Below, one piece after another: positions 1-11,832 of a stretch of 64,000 nt of DNA (the stretch's first letter is position 1; every line of letters starts with the position of its first letter). The translations under genes were made by a program, and so were the position numbers. This DNA is from Dryocosmus kuriphilus (lineage: Eukaryota > Arthropoda > Insecta > Hymenoptera > Cynipidae). Under the pieces are notes generated by a model that worked only from the letters and a program-made list of their open reading frames with translations, was not told the DNA's origin and searched no databases. Where the stretch lies: contig CM076190.1 of NCBI GenBank assembly GCA_038277395.1, positions 130,912,197 to 130,976,196 of the forward strand, in the 5' to 3' direction.

Positions 1-1388
1 GACTTTCTGTTGAGCCTTAAAGTTTCAATTTCTGAAAATGTTGTGTTTCTTACATTTTTGAGCTAAACCTTCGGAGATAGAACAAAAAGTTAAATCACAA
101 TTTTTTATTCCATCTGATGCACTACAAAAAAGTTTGCGAGAAATTTTTCGTATTATTAATATTTAAGGAGTTACAGACCCACAAAGTCTTATTTTTTTAA
201 TTTTTAACTTTTATCAAGCGAACTAGTGATGATAGCACAAAAAATTTAATAACAATTTTTTAGTAGGTCAAATTTTCTACAAAATTTTAAGGGCGAGGAT
301 TTTTCTATCACGAATAGTTAAAAGTTACAGGCCCTTTTTTAAGTGTTTTAGGTGAACTATTGGTGGTAGATAAAAAAAGTCAATAACAATTTTACAATAT
401 ATTCAATTCTCTACCAAATTGTTCATGGTAAACTTTTTATGTCATCAGTAGTTAAATACGTCAGCAATCTCATTGCTATTTTTATGATTTTTTTAAAAAT
501 GAATATCAAAAAATTTCAAATAAAGTTGTTATCAAAACAAGCGATCAATTGGTTCAATTAAAAGCAACAAAATTTCTGAAATATAGATTATTGATTTAAT
601 TGAAATACAGAAAAATGCATTTAAAAAATAATATTCTTTAACAAGAAAACAGAAGAGGAATCGGAAAAGGTATTTCATGAAGTCGCGTCCTTCTTATCTG
701 TCCTTCAACTGTAAGCATTATGTGACACATATACGACAAATTTCAAATCATTGCAGTTACTTAAGACAATAATAACTCTATACTAACAAATATAATCCAC
801 GTTCATTGAAATTTTCGAAAAACTTTTGGAAAATAAAAGTTAATAATCAATATAATTAAATAGGATTTGTTTATTTATTGGATTGCTGAGCAACTCTAAT
901 AAATAAGTAGTTACAACAAGGCAATAATTATCTAAAATTAGTAATAAAAAGACGATAAAAATTAAATCACCACCAACATTTTCTAGATCACTAAAAGAAA
1001 ATTGTATTGGAGTAGTTACTTTTTCTTTAAAATTGATTTGCTCATCTCCTTTAAACAAAAAAATCACAAAAATGGCAATTAGATTGCTGACATATTTAAC
1101 TACTGATGATATAAAAAGTTTATCATGACTAATTTTGTGGAGAATTGAATTTACTGTGCAAAATTTTATTGACTTTTTTGATCTGCCATCAATAGTTCAC
1201 CTAAAACACTTAAAAAATCACAAAAATAAGACTTGAGAGGCCTGTAACTTTTAACTGTTGGTGATACAAAAACCTCGCTCTTAAAATTTTGTGGCAAATT
1301 TGACGTACTAAAAATTTTTTATTAAATTTTTTGCGCTATCATCACTAGTTCACTTGATAAAAGTTAAAATTAAAAAAATAAGACTTTC
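1..1388. repeat. Palindromic AT-rich repeat, copy A (left part)
   Basis: The stretch around 180-490 reads again in reverse complement around 1,060-1,385, so this is a long imperfect palindrome with a non-palindromic centre. The same family recurs at 57,061-57,933, and the part at 2,518-2,885 is the inverted counterpart of 57,061-57,420. A 1.1-kb DNA element interrupts this copy at 1,389-2,517. No protein is credible here; short ORFs are by-products of the repeat. It is probably a foldback or MITE-like element. Family name unknown. Confidence 0.7.
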
Positions 1389-1619
1389 CCGTTTGGAATT
1401 GCCCAGCTTAGTCTTTTTTAATTAATGGTCCTTTAAAGGCCCCACAATGGCGGCTCACTGTGGAAATGCCCAGCTGGGCCCTCGCAAGGTCCTACATATT
1501 TGCCCCTTTATTTTTTGGTACAAAAAATTCTAAGTCTGATCACCAAGTTAAACAAAAAGTTAGAAAATGGCTACAAAAATAAAAATTAGATTGTTATGAA
1601 AAATTCCAAAAAACACTTT

Positions 1620-1930
1620 TATCATAATTTTTTTACCTTTTTTTCAAAATCTTCAAAAATTATTAAAATTTCCACAAAATCCAAAAATATTCAAATATTC
1701 CAAAAATTTCCAAATTTTTAAGACTTTCTAAAATTTGGAGAATTTTGGAAGTTTTTGAGAATTTTGGTAATTTTTGAAATTTTGGAGAATTTTGGAAGTT
1801 TTAGGAATATTGGAAGTTTTAGGAATATTGGAAATTATATTAATTTGGAAATTTTTTGAGAATTTTGGTAATTTTGGAAAGTTTGATGAATTTTTGAAAT
1901 TTTTGAGAATTTTGGAAATTTGGAAACATC
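1620..1930. repeat. Low-complexity purine/pyrimidine tract (GAATTTTGGAA-like)
   Basis: Short degenerate repeats of the type GAATTTTGGAAG fill this part. The open frames on both strands (94 to 101 codons) arise from the simple repeat and are not genes. Confidence 0.7.
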
Positions 1931-2040
1931 TAAAAACATGTCGAGCTTCCAAATGTGTAGAAATATATATCCCTCCACCGTCCCTGGCTTTTTCAAGGAA
2001 ACAGTTGGATTCGTTTTTGACAAAAAAGTTCAAGTTGTCA

Positions 2041-2130
2041 AATAGCTCATTCGGCTAAGGCGTGCGGTATATTTACATAAGGTTAGTTTTCGGTATGCTA
2101 GGTAGGGTTCGAATCCTCAGCGGGTGCGAT
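2041..2130 (+). repeat. tRNA-derived SINE-like head
   Basis: A box A-like TAGCTCATTCGG lies at 2,043-2,054 and a near-perfect box B, GGTTCGAATCC, at 2,106-2,116. The 63-base distance between them is longer than in most tRNAs, and the acceptor stem does not close, so this is a tRNA-related promoter module of a SINE or a degenerate class II tRNA, not a functional tRNA gene. A T-run follows at 2,131. Confidence 0.55.
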
Positions 2131-2517
2131 TTTTCTTAGCAATTAGGCGTTCTATTGTATATATAAGTAAATGTTTGTACAATTGTGTAACTTTAAACAT
2201 AATTTAATTGCAGGAATAATATGTAAAACAATTTTTTTTTTGCATTCTAAACACATCTGCTTACAAAAACCGATCAGATCCATACAGACTTTTCTTCTCT
2301 TAATGGTTTTATAAGTCATTTTGTGGAGGGAGAGCTTAGCTGGGCACTACAGAGGGCAATCTTATTGGCCCTTCGAGGGCAACCTACATGCGACCTTCGA
2401 AGGCGGAGGTGTCGAAACTATGTTGGCCCTTCGTAGTTTGCCGACGTAGGGTCAGCGTAGTAAAGGGACAAATTACGTTGGCCCTCGCGGGGGCCGACTC
2501 AGAATTTCCACACGGGT

Positions 2518-2885
2518 TGTGGGTCTGTAACTTCTTAAATATTAATAATACGAAACATTTCTCGGAAACTTCTCTGTAATGCGTCAGATGGACCAAAAAA
2601 TTATGGTTTAACTTTCTGTCCTATCTAGGGAAGTTTAGTTTAAAAATGTAAAAAACACCAAATTTTCAAAAATTAAAATTTTAAGGCTCTACAGAAAGTC
2701 AAATATTGTCGATAGAAGTTTCACTGAATGGAATTTTTTGTCAAAAATTTAATGATGAATAAGCCTTATTTATTTATTTTATGAAAAATTTTTTTCTCAT
2801 AGCTTGCGGAATTAAATAATGTAAAAAATCCTCTTTTCTGTGTTATTTCAATGGGAAAACTTTAAATACGATGATGGACCCTTTA
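2518..2885. repeat. Palindromic repeat copy A, right part
   Basis: Reverse complement of 57,061-57,420, including the stretch from the aborted GTTTAACTTTCTGTCC to the AATGGGAAAACTTTAAA end. It continues the repeat that starts at position 1, after the inserted DNA element. Confidence 0.7.
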
Positions 2886-3083
2886 AAATTGAAATGATGG
2901 GTTCCGCCTGTGAGAGAATTTTTCTTTGGACATATTCTGTGATATGTTTGGTGGAGAGTGAGAAAAAAAAATTATCGATTTTTTTGGCACAACTTAGTAT
3001 GCACCTATAAAAAGTGTGTAAATTTAAAGAGTCAGTAAGGTGAATTTTTGTATTTTTTAATTGCGACATGGCAGTATTCAATG

Positions 3084-3133
<50 letters not shown>

Positions 3134-4626
3134 TAAATATTCAATGCGATAATTGATATTTTCATAAGATTGGTGGGTAACTTACTTCGAACGCACAGAA
3201 AGTCAGTAAGCAGAACGTCGCACACTTTATGATTAAATAATTCATTTAATTTCTAATTTCTAGCAAAGATATACCAAAAGTATTTCTTCGCAGTGTTTAG
3301 GTTTGCCCTTTTATACTAACTGCTTGTCGTGTGAAATGTTTATTTAGTTGACGTAAAAGCAATTTATAAGAAAATAGTTGCGAAAGAACTACCAAACCAT
3401 CACGATTTGAAGCCTCGGTAATGCAGGTATTAACTTTGGATGAAAAAAATCTGTTTTGCACTTTTTCTTTTCTTGTTCTAATATCAACGTTTACTGTGTG
3501 ACAAAATAATCAGGCTTTTTGATAAATAAAGGGCTACAGTAGCTTACTCTAGCGTCACGAAATCCTTTTTTTTTATTTTCTAAATCCTTAAGTCGGAAAT
3601 TTCTTTCTTTTGGTTCAAAAATAGTCCTCTATTTTTTTCAGTTTTTAAAAAAATATTTAGAAATGGTCATGGAGGGGTATATACTAAAATTGCGATTTTT
3701 CAACATTTTTAATTTTTAGTTTGATCCCATATTGTGCCTAAATTTTCTTTTAAGTTACGAATCTTTCAGAAAATATTACTTTACTGACAAAAATTTCTGC
3801 TATTAAGAAACAAATTTCAACCAATAATTATGATACAATTAAAAAATTATTTAGAAAAAAGTTTTTTTAATTCGTACAATCATGTAAAAGGAAAGTCTAT
3901 GGTGGCTTATTTTTTAATTTAACTTAAACAAAGAATATTTCTCAGCTAATAAATAATATATTTTTTAAGCTTTATAGTGTTAGAGTATAGAAATGAAGGT
4001 TATTTTGAAGAAACATAATTTTTTATAAAAATAGCGTGGTCTCACAAGATAGTGTCGCTTCTGGTGTTTATTCAGATAAAATATAGGTACACCGAAGAAA
4101 ACTTTCAGAACTGGAAATGTTTGTTTAACCTTATTGCACAAGAAAGACTAATTTTTACTCCTATAGAAACATAGCTGGGTCGCTTCTTATTATGCAAATT
4201 AATCAGTAAATGCATGCATTTTGCATTTATTTATGTCTGTGTCGAAGATTCTCTTACAGCGACAAAATTTTCAGCAGAGATTAAACAGATAAGTTAATTT
4301 TATGCTCTAATTTCTTAACCTATATTAGAAATATCTTTTAACAAAAATATTTTATTTTTAAGCTTTAAGTTTTTGAGGAACAAACATGAATTCGACCTCT
4401 AAACAATTGAGACCTTCGGATAGTTGAAAAATCGTTAGATCTTATTCTTAAATGTATTTTGCCTTCAAATGGAGAGGTATTAATAAGATATTTATATTTT
4501 CATTAGCAAGATAAGCTTCCTGAATAGAAAAATGTAACATTAATAGAAAAGGACATAAAAGATGCGTGGTCTGCATAAAAAATACCAAGCACAGAAGATT
4601 ACAGTATAGTAAATAAAATTTAAAAG
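2886..4626. other. AT-rich sequence with a TA microsatellite, no gene seen
   Basis: Apart from an uninterrupted (TA)n tract at 3,085-3,131 I see no coding region, RNA gene or recognisable element. Open frames are short and biased towards F, I, K and N codons. Confidence 0.6.
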
Positions 4627-5130
4627 ATGCATTCTGAATGGCTTGGATTAAAGAAACAGAGATTTTTGAAGAGTTCATTTCAAGTGCAAAAGAGGATTGC
4701 TTTTGTGAATAAACTTGATTTTTTTTTTGATGCGGTGTACAAGAATAATATTGAAAGGATAGAAAATCTAGAAAGTTTAAGATTGTACGTTAATGCAAGA
4801 GAAGGTAAGCGTATATCAAAACTAAAATTAGATACCTCAAAATTGCCTTTACAAAAAGAGGCTTGCAAAAAACGCAGGCTGTAAAAAAAGATAATTATAA
4901 TGATCGAAAAATGGAAAAAGGAGAAGCGCAGATCGAAAACAGCGAAAACTTGAATACAGAGATTACCGTGGAGAATTAACTGATTCTTCTGATCCAGAAT
5001 AAGTTCCAACCAAAAAACTAAAATCAGTGAATAGAGTTTCTCTCAATGCCATCAACAAAAATATTTGTGCAGCAAACAAAATTATCAGTCATAGCAGTCA
5101 AAGTTAACAAACGAGGCTACAGAATAATTC
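4627..5130 (+). pseudogene. Decayed coding fragment, N-terminal part of an arthropod TE-type protein
   Basis: An 85-codon frame starts at 4,627 and ends at 4,884. It is lysine-rich and begins with the pattern W-L-G-x-K-K-Q-R-F followed by an amphipathic segment ending K-K-R-R-L. After it, coding-like sequence continues in a shifted frame to about 5,110: a basic stretch, then an acidic YRGELTDSSDPE patch, then stops. Frameshifts and stops show decay. Such basic then acidic N-terminal segments are typical of large uncharacterised arthropod mobile-element proteins, possibly the kind seen at 47,316, but that link is inference. No catalytic motif is present. Confidence 0.35.
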
Positions 5131-5716
5131 GAATGTGATGATTATTTAATGGCCCATTAGTACGGAAAATTAAAACCCGGTTTAAAATTAAAGGAAAAAG
5201 TCGACCTGCTATCTGTACTCGTATCTGGAGGACCCCATATAGAAATTGCAATCGGCATTTAGTAGGGTCCTGGTTATTTTTCCCTATTTCTGATCAGGCG
5301 CTAATCGGGAAAACTGGAGAGGGCTTTACTAGTCCTGTAACGCTGTTTTAGCCAGGTTCTAGCTAGAACTTCCAACCAGGCCCTAACGAGAGTACCCGTT
5401 GAGTGCCCGACAATAGGAAGGGCCCCGTCTACAACTTTTCTATTATCCGATTAATATTTAATTAACTTTCTATAGGCAAATGAATCAAATTCTATACTGG
5501 TTGAATATATATGACGGAAGATGCTTGATTGATAGAGTAACATTTTTTTCTTAATTGAAGGAAAATATGAATAATTATAAGTGTAGTATTGGATTGAATT
5601 TGCATTTAACAAAAAAGTTGTTTTTTATAAATTGCATTGTATCATTTACAAAGACTATAATGTGAGAAATGAACATGCAAAGTTGATCAAAAGGCTAATT
5701 TATTTCCTTTGATTTA
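5131..5716. other. Intergenic; includes a moderately GC-rich block at 5,210-5,440
   Basis: The block holds a perfect 14-base palindrome, GTTCTAGCTAGAAC, at 5,356-5,369 and several GGGCCC-like words. It may be a small non-autonomous element, but I cannot define its ends. The rest is AT-rich with no gene. Confidence 0.4.
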
Positions 5717-5886
5717 GGGTCTGTTCAAGTATTACATATGTATTCTGAATGAGGAGGGGGGGCGGGAGGGGGTTTGAACGAGAACTTACTGTCGTGTATT
5801 TTTAATGCTAAAATATTCTTATTTGGGGGGGGGGGGGGGGATCCAGAAATTGCGCAAATTAGGCTTACGTAATACTTGAACAGCCC
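5717..5886. mobile_element. MITE of about 170 bp with 18-bp terminal inverted repeats
   Basis: The left end GGGTCTGTTCAAGTATTAC and the right end GTAATACTTGAACAGCCC are reverse complements apart from one inserted base. Between them are two G runs, one of at least 14 G near 5,826. There is no coding capacity. The right half of this MITE is also the start of each 1.26-kb tandem unit that follows (7,132 and 8,401), so the MITE end has been amplified with the array. Confidence 0.7.
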
Positions 5887-8600
5887 GTTACCAAAGTTTC
5901 AACCCAATAATTTATTTACTTTTATTTATATATTGATACGCTCCTTAATTCTAGTATTCGGGGGTTGCATCTGGATTAGGGAGTTTTACGTCGTAGAGGG
6001 GGGGGGGCGATGTAATCGGCGTACGGCGGGTCAGTATTCCTCTGTCGGGCGAGTCGGGTGCGTGTGTGTCCTGAGCTACTACGTAGTGCGACTGTTCGTC
6101 ATCACCATGTGGTTGGTTACCCATGCTGATTCCCTCGTAGAAACAGTATAGGAGTTGCTGCTATCTCGGCCTGAGCTGGTATTTAGTGTGACTGTTCGTC
6201 GTCAACATGTCGTTGGTTTCCTGGGCTGCTTCCCTCCTAGGTAGAGTGTGGGTCTGCTGGTAGCTAGCTCGATCTGAGCTGGTGTGCAGTGCGACTGTAC
6301 GTCTTTACGGTGTTGTTGGTTCCCCATGCTGCATCCCTCTTGAGAAGTGTTTGGGTCTGCCGTTAGTACCTCATCCTGAGCTATTGCGTAGTGCGACCGC
6401 TCGTAGTCACTATGTGGTCGGTTGCCTGAGCTGATTCCCTCCTAGAAGCAGTGCGGGTGTTACAGTTAGCTCGGCCTGAGCTTGTGTTTAGTGCGACTCT
6501 TCGTCGTCAACATGCTGTTGGTTTCCTGGGCTGCTTCCCTCCTAGGTAGAGTGTGGGTCTAATGGTAGCTAGCTCGATCTGAGCTAGTGTGCAGTGCGAC
6601 TGTACGTCTTTACCGTGTAGTTGGTTCCCCATGCTGCATCCCTCTTGAGAAGAGTTTGGGTCTGCCGTTAGTACCTCATCCTGAGCTATTGCGTAGTGCG
6701 ACCGCTCGTAGTCACTATGTGGTCGGTTGCCTGAGCTGATTCCCTCCTAGAAGCAGTGCGGGTGTTACAGTTAGCTCGGCCTGAGCTTGTGTTTAGTGCG
6801 ACTGTTCGTCGTCACCATGTGGTTGGTTTCCTAGGCTGCTTCCATCCTAAAAAGATTGTGGCTCTGCTGGTGGTTAGCTCGGTCTGACCTGCTGTGCAGT
6901 ATGAATGTATGTCGTCACCATGCGGTTGAATTCCCATGCTGCTTATATCCTAGGAAGAGTGTGGGTTAGGGTTTTTGAGCGCCACCGGATTTTGTTCTCC
7001 ACTTCCGGAAGTGGTTAGTGGGTTTCTGAGTGTGGGTATGGGTACGAAAACTTACTGTTGTGTATTTGTAATGCTAAAATATGCTTATATTTTGGAGGGG
7101 TTTGATCCAGAAATTGCGCAAATTAGGCTTACGTAATACTTGAACAGCCCGTTACCAAAGTTTCAACCCAATAATTTATTTACTTTTATTTATATATTGA
7201 TACGCTCCTTAATTCTAGTATTCGGGGGTTGCATCTGGATTAGGGAGTTTTACGTCGTAGAGGGGGGGGGGGGGCGATGTAATCGGCGTACGGCGGGTCA
7301 GTATTCCTCTGTCGGGCGAGTCGGGTGCGTGTGCGTCCTGAGCTACTACGTAGTGCGACTGTTCGTCATCACCATGTGGTTGGTTACCCATGCTGATTCC
7401 CTCGTAGAAACAGTATAGGAGTTGCTGCTATCTCGGCCTGAGCTGGTATTTAGTGTGACTGTTCGTCGTCAACATGTCGTTGGTTTCCTGGGCTGCTTCC
7501 CTCCTAGGTAGAGTGTGGGTCTGCTGGTAGCTAGCTCGATCTGAGCTGGTGTGCAGTGCGACTGTACGCCTTTACGGTGTTGTTGGTTCCCCATGCTGCA
7601 TCCCTCTTGAGAAGTGTTTGGGTCTGCCGTTAGTACCTCATGCTGAGCTATTGCGTAGTGCGACCGCTCGTAGTCACTATGTGGTCGGTTGCCTGAGCTG
7701 ATTCCCTCCTAGAAGCAGTGCGGGTGTTACAGTTAGCTCGGCCTGAGCTTGTGTTTAGTGCGACTCTTCGTCGTCAACATGCTGTTGGTTTCCTGGGCTG
7801 CTTCCCTCCTAGGTAGAGTGTGGGTCTGCTGGTAGCTAGCTCGATCTGAGCTAGTGTGCAGTGCGACTGTACGTCTTTACCGTGTAGTTGGTTCCCCATG
7901 CTGCATCCCTCTTGAGAAGAGTTTGGGTCTGCCGTTAGTACCTCATCCTGAGCTATTGCGTAGTGCGACCGCTCGTAGTCACTATGTGGTCGGTTGCCTG
8001 AGCTGATTCCCTCCTAGAAGCAGTGCGGGTGTTACAGTTAGCTCGGCCTGAGCTTGTGTTTAGTGCGACTGTTCGTCGTCACCATGTGGTTGGTTTCCTA
8101 GGCTGCTTCCATCCTAAAAAGATTGTGGGTCTGCTGGTGGTTAGCTCGGTCTGACCTGCTGTGCAGTATGAATGTATGTCGTCACCATGCGGTTGAATTC
8201 CCATGCTGCTTATATCCTAGGAAGAGTGTGGGTTAGGGTTTTTGAGCGCCACCGGATTTTGTTCTCCACTTCCGGAAGTGCTTAGTGGGTTTCTGAGTGT
8301 GTGGGTATGGGTACGAAAACTTACTGTCGTGTATTTGTAATGCTAAAATATGCTTATATTTTGGAGGGGTTTGATCCAGAAAATGCGCAAATTAGGCTTA
8401 CGTAATACTTGAACAGCCCCTTACCAATGCTTCAACCCAATAATTTATTTACTTTTATTTATATATTGATAAGCTCCTTAATTTCAGTATTCGGGGGTTG
8501 TATCTGGATTAGGGCCATAAACGTCGTAGAAGGGGGGAGGGTTGGACGATGTACTCGGCATATGGCGAGTCAGTATTCCTTTGTCGGGCGAGTCGGGTGC
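5868..8600. repeat. Higher-order tandem repeat, units of about 1,265 bp
   Basis: Unit starts (CGTAATACTTGAACAGCC) are at about 5,868, 7,132 and 8,401, giving periods of 1,264 and 1,269 bp. Units 1 and 2 are almost identical; unit 3 is cut off after about 200 bp near 8,600. Each full unit contains nine sub-repeats of about 102 bp beginning CTGAGCT or CTGACCT; in unit 1 these are at 6,071, 6,171, 6,274, 6,375, 6,475, 6,579, 6,681, 6,781 and 6,883. Within these a three-monomer period of about 305 bp is visible. ORFs of 91 and 92 codons at 5,876 and 7,140 are copies of each other created by the repeat, not genes. Confidence 0.9.
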
Positions 8601-9420
8601 GCGGGTCTGTCGTCTACCGCGTTAGTGTAGGCGTGCGGGAGTGCAACGTGACGTCGTCGGCCCTTTGTATGTTGCTTTTCGGTTTCGGGCTATTTCCGCA
8701 TCTAAGGCCTTCATATCTGTGGACATATGTTTTTGGCTCGTGGTGGGGGGGGGAGGTACACCCGAGTGAGCGGTTTTGTGGTGTCTATCAGTGCCTTGTA
8801 TGCGTCCATCCTGCCAGCTGGGAGGGTGGAAGACCGTGAAGGCCAGTTGAACAGAAAGTAACAGACGGGGGGGGGGGGCAGGATTTTCCGTCACACTGGT
8901 ATGCCAGCGTCGAATGGAGGTGGAGGAGGATGGAGGTTAATAAGGTAGAGTCTAATTTGTGTTAACTCTTACTATTTTTATTTTTTAGGTGTACACTTTT
9001 TCTTCCCTGGGAGTCGAAGAAAATACAATGCCTGCATAAGCGACGATGGCGTTTGCTTCGGAAAAGTCCGCTACAAGTGCTGGAAGCCAACTCCTGTAGA
9101 GGCTCTAGACCAAGGCGGTGGGAGACACTGCCAAGGCTTAGGAAGGAACTGGGATCCAGCTCCTAACTAAACTGGCGTTTTGTCGGAAAACGCGCCCTTT
9201 TATAACCGCGGGTTGCGTGGGCGGTGTTCGCGAGTGGACGGAAAAGCGCAGGATTCGGTAGTGGAAGTGCGCGAGTCGAGTTTTGCTGGCACTTTCGCTT
9301 GCGGCCCTCCGTAAAAACGACTCGACTCCGCTATCGTTATGGTATGTGCCTGTTTGACCATGGTGTGGTTAGACTCGCGGACCTGAGTCGAACCACCCCA
9401 TGGTAAGCGCGAATACTATC
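8601..9420. other. GC-richer non-repetitive stretch, no gene assigned
   Basis: Base composition is clearly more GC-rich than the surroundings, with G runs near 8,747 and 8,868. A pyrimidine-rich TATTTTTATTTTTTAG at about 8,973-8,988 looks like a splice acceptor, but no long frame follows it and I recognise no product. It could be the 5' region or an exon of something not resolvable here. Confidence 0.3.
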
Positions 9421-9659
9421 CTATCAGTGGACATTCTCTTGTATTAGTATCATTACAATTCTATTTTATCATTATAATTACTTCAAGACTAAGTGCCGTG
9501 AATGAATAAATGTCGTCTGCGAGAGGGTTTTTATAAAAGGGAAAAAGAATCTCGCCCTGTCACAGCCGCGTATAACAATACTTACTGTTTATTTATTAAT
9601 TACGTCAAAGACTACCTTTTGTCTTTAAATAAAGTAAGGTGAAATAGATGGAGTGTGTA
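9421..9659. other. AT-rich spacer, nothing recognised
   Basis: No ORF, repeat or RNA signal seen. Confidence 0.5.
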
Positions 9660-9960
9660 AATAACCCTTGTTTATCATTTTGAAACAGTGATTGCATAAT
9701 ACGTTATGGCGCGATAGTAGAGACGTAGCCTATTTACAAGTTTCACAAGATTGCCTTCTTATTGCTTTAGTAAAGCTAATAATATTTACTAATTGCGCTT
9801 TTTAATGAAAATTTTCATTTCTTTACGTGTTCCATTTCTTTAACCTTTTAATTAATATATACAGCAGTATATAAATGCACATATTTTCACAAAGTATTAA
9901 ATAGTTTTCCGCTATCGAATTAGTAATTTTTTACTAACTTTAAGTGGCTAATCTCTTTCC
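9660..9960 (+). repeat. Dispersed repeat copy (the family that hosts the hAT insertion)
   Basis: The words GACGTAGCCTATTTACAAG and TTGCCTTCTTATTG at 9,727-9,770, and CTATCGAATTAGTAA near 9,915, recur at 59,034-59,340 and 60,487-60,730. Orientation is the same in all three. This copy lacks the 8.2-kb hAT element and so shows what its target looked like before insertion. Confidence 0.65.
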
Positions 9961-10961
9961 TTTCATTTGGTTAGTACAATTACAATAATTAGGATTTAGA
10001 GAGTACGTTGAAGAAACCTTAATCTATTTCAAGGAAATAATTTTCTTGGTTTAAAATAATGAAATTAAAGAAATTATTCCTTAAGTTTTAAAAAGTACTA
10101 TATTTAAATAAAAAAAGTATATTTGGTTAAATCAAACAAATAGTAACAGAAAAATCATTTAAATAATTCAATGAAGAGAAAAATATGAAGTTAAAGAAAA
10201 ATTGTTTCAATACAATAGTACATTTTCTCCGTGTATTGATAAAAACTGCCTTTAGTTTCGAAAAGAAATCAAATTAAAAATTCCTGGAGTTTTAAGTTTT
10301 GGTTGAAAGTTTTGTTATTCAGAGAGAACTACTAAGACTGTCATTTAAACCTTGAATAGAGCAAATATTTTATACTCGTATTTCCTATTGAAGCTAAATG
10401 AGAAGCAAATACTGAAGAAAAGCATATCAATATTAAAGTGTTATTTTCTTTAAAATTTCTGGGTATAAACAGTCCAATATACGGGGTGCCAGCCTTCGTG
10501 AAGGCAATCATAAAACGAATTTCTAAAATAATCGACACTGTGAACGATAAGGTACGATAATTCTCTAAATTATTTGCAACAAATCATAAGCTCGAACGCT
10601 AGTCGGGTAGTAGACAAACAAGGGCCACCAGGCTAATTGTCTCTAGACCCGAACTCGAGTCTTGATAAATCAAATACCTACTTTTCGATCTTAAACAAGA
10701 GAAATGATAATTCATTACCATACTAAAACGATAAAACCCACGAAAAACCTAAATAAATCCGGAAAGCATTGCTAGGTCAGCCCTAATGTAGAGTTAGGAG
10801 TTCGAATAAGTGTTGGCAAGACTCCATTTAAAGTTGAAAAATAAAACTGACAGTTTATTACTAATTGTTTCAAGCCGAGGTGATTTTACAGAAATTGTGA
10901 CGAGAACGACATATTTTTCGAAATAAATAATAACAACAAGCAAAAGCCATAAATTCTTTTT
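9961..10961. other. AT-rich spacer without recognisable genes
   Basis: Only a short frame of 65 codons occurs on the minus strand, with no family signature. I see no repeats shared with the rest of the window. Confidence 0.5.
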
Positions 10962-11720
10962 CTACAATTCTGGAAGTTTTTGTCGTATTGCTTCTCGCAA
11001 TCGGCGCATAACTTCAAGGTCATACTCCTGATTGACCGCGTGACCTTGTGGTAAGAACTTTTAATGTACTACGCCATGGTAATCGAAGAAAACAGTGAGC
11101 AAAACCTTGAAAATTGATCGAACTTGACGTGCTCTCTTCGGTCCTGGCTCTTCCTGGGTCTTCCATTGGGACGATTGGGCTTTGGTTTCGACATCATAAC
11201 TGTATACCCATGATTCGTCACCATTTATAACTCTTTTGAGCATATCAGGATAATTGTTGACGTCACTTAGCAGCTCTTGAGCGATGTTCATTCGACCGTT
11301 CTTTTGGGTCAAAATTAAGCACTTTCGGAACAAATTTCGCTGCCACACGTTTCATGCCCAAATAATCGGAAAAAATTACATGACACGAGCCAACCGAGAT
11401 GCCGACGTCTTCAGCAACTTCTCTAGCAGTGATTCGACGATTTCCCAACACCATATTCTTCACTTCTTCAACGCTTTTATCATTTATTGACGTACTGTGG
11501 CGTCCAGAGCGAGATTCGTCATTGGTGTCTTCTCGTCCTTCTTGGAAGAGCTTCTACCACTTATAAACATTTTTTTTGCTCAAAGTAAACTCACCGTATG
11601 CCACTGTCAACATTTCAACTGCTTTGGAGCATTTAATTACATTTTTTACACAAAATTTGATGCAAGTTCTCTAATCCATTTTCTTCGACAGCAGAAAGTC
11701 GAAGATCACACCAGACACTT
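10962..11720 (-). pseudogene. mariner transposase fragment (Tc1/mariner superfamily)
   Basis: Read on the minus strand, the N-terminal half of a mariner transposase is recognisable: helix-turn-helix region with VYKWxKLFQEGRE, the linker NDESRSGRHSTS, the second helical part AREVAEDVGISVGSC, and the catalytic-domain motif GDESWVYSYDVETKAQSSQW with its first acidic residue, then KARQVRS-like and VFFDYHGVVH. It continues to a position matching RRLREAIRQ and then stops at about 10,962. The second catalytic D segment (HHDNAPAH region) and the rest are missing. There is a stop after the first tryptophan and a frameshift between the frames ending 11,263 and starting 11,348. It is a truncated dead copy. 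No terminal inverted repeats were identified. Confidence 0.9.
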
Positions 11721-11832
11721 CTAACCTTTACGCCTCTCACAAACAAACTAAAAATGCTATACGCTTGAAGCTGTGTACATATGTTCGGGAAAAACGTACC
11801 AATATAAAATTTAAAAAAATTGAAAATCGAAT

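Larger units (their letters stand above)
1389..2517. mobile_element. DNA element of about 1.13 kb with CCCGT termini, inserted in the palindromic repeat
   Basis: The palindromic repeat breaks off after AAGACTTT and resumes at TTGTGGGTCTG, as shown by the uninterrupted copy near 57,400. The inserted block starts CCCGTTTGGAATT and ends AATTTCCACACGGG, which are imperfect terminal inverted repeats. The target duplication looks like only two bases (TT), but this is ambiguous. Inside are TGCCCAGCTGGGC-type palindromes near both ends, an A/T low-complexity stretch at 1,620-1,930, and a tRNA-like head at 2,041-2,130. It codes for nothing convincing, so it is non-autonomous. Confidence 0.6.

Noticed and set aside
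840..1067. 75-codon ORF in the palindromic repeat
   Set aside because: Lies in a repeat whose second copy (57,600-57,720) does not keep the frame.
2041..2130. Functional tRNA gene
   Set aside because: Box A to box B spacing is too long and no acceptor stem forms.
5876..7418. Two nearly identical ORFs of 91 and 92 codons (5,876 and 7,140)
   Set aside because: They are the same part of two tandem-repeat units and differ by homopolymer length; no protein family, and the third unit does not keep the frame.
8549..8894. Overlapping ORFs on both strands (96 and 90 codons) in the GC-richer region
   Set aside because: Open on both strands because of composition; no domain, no splice context.
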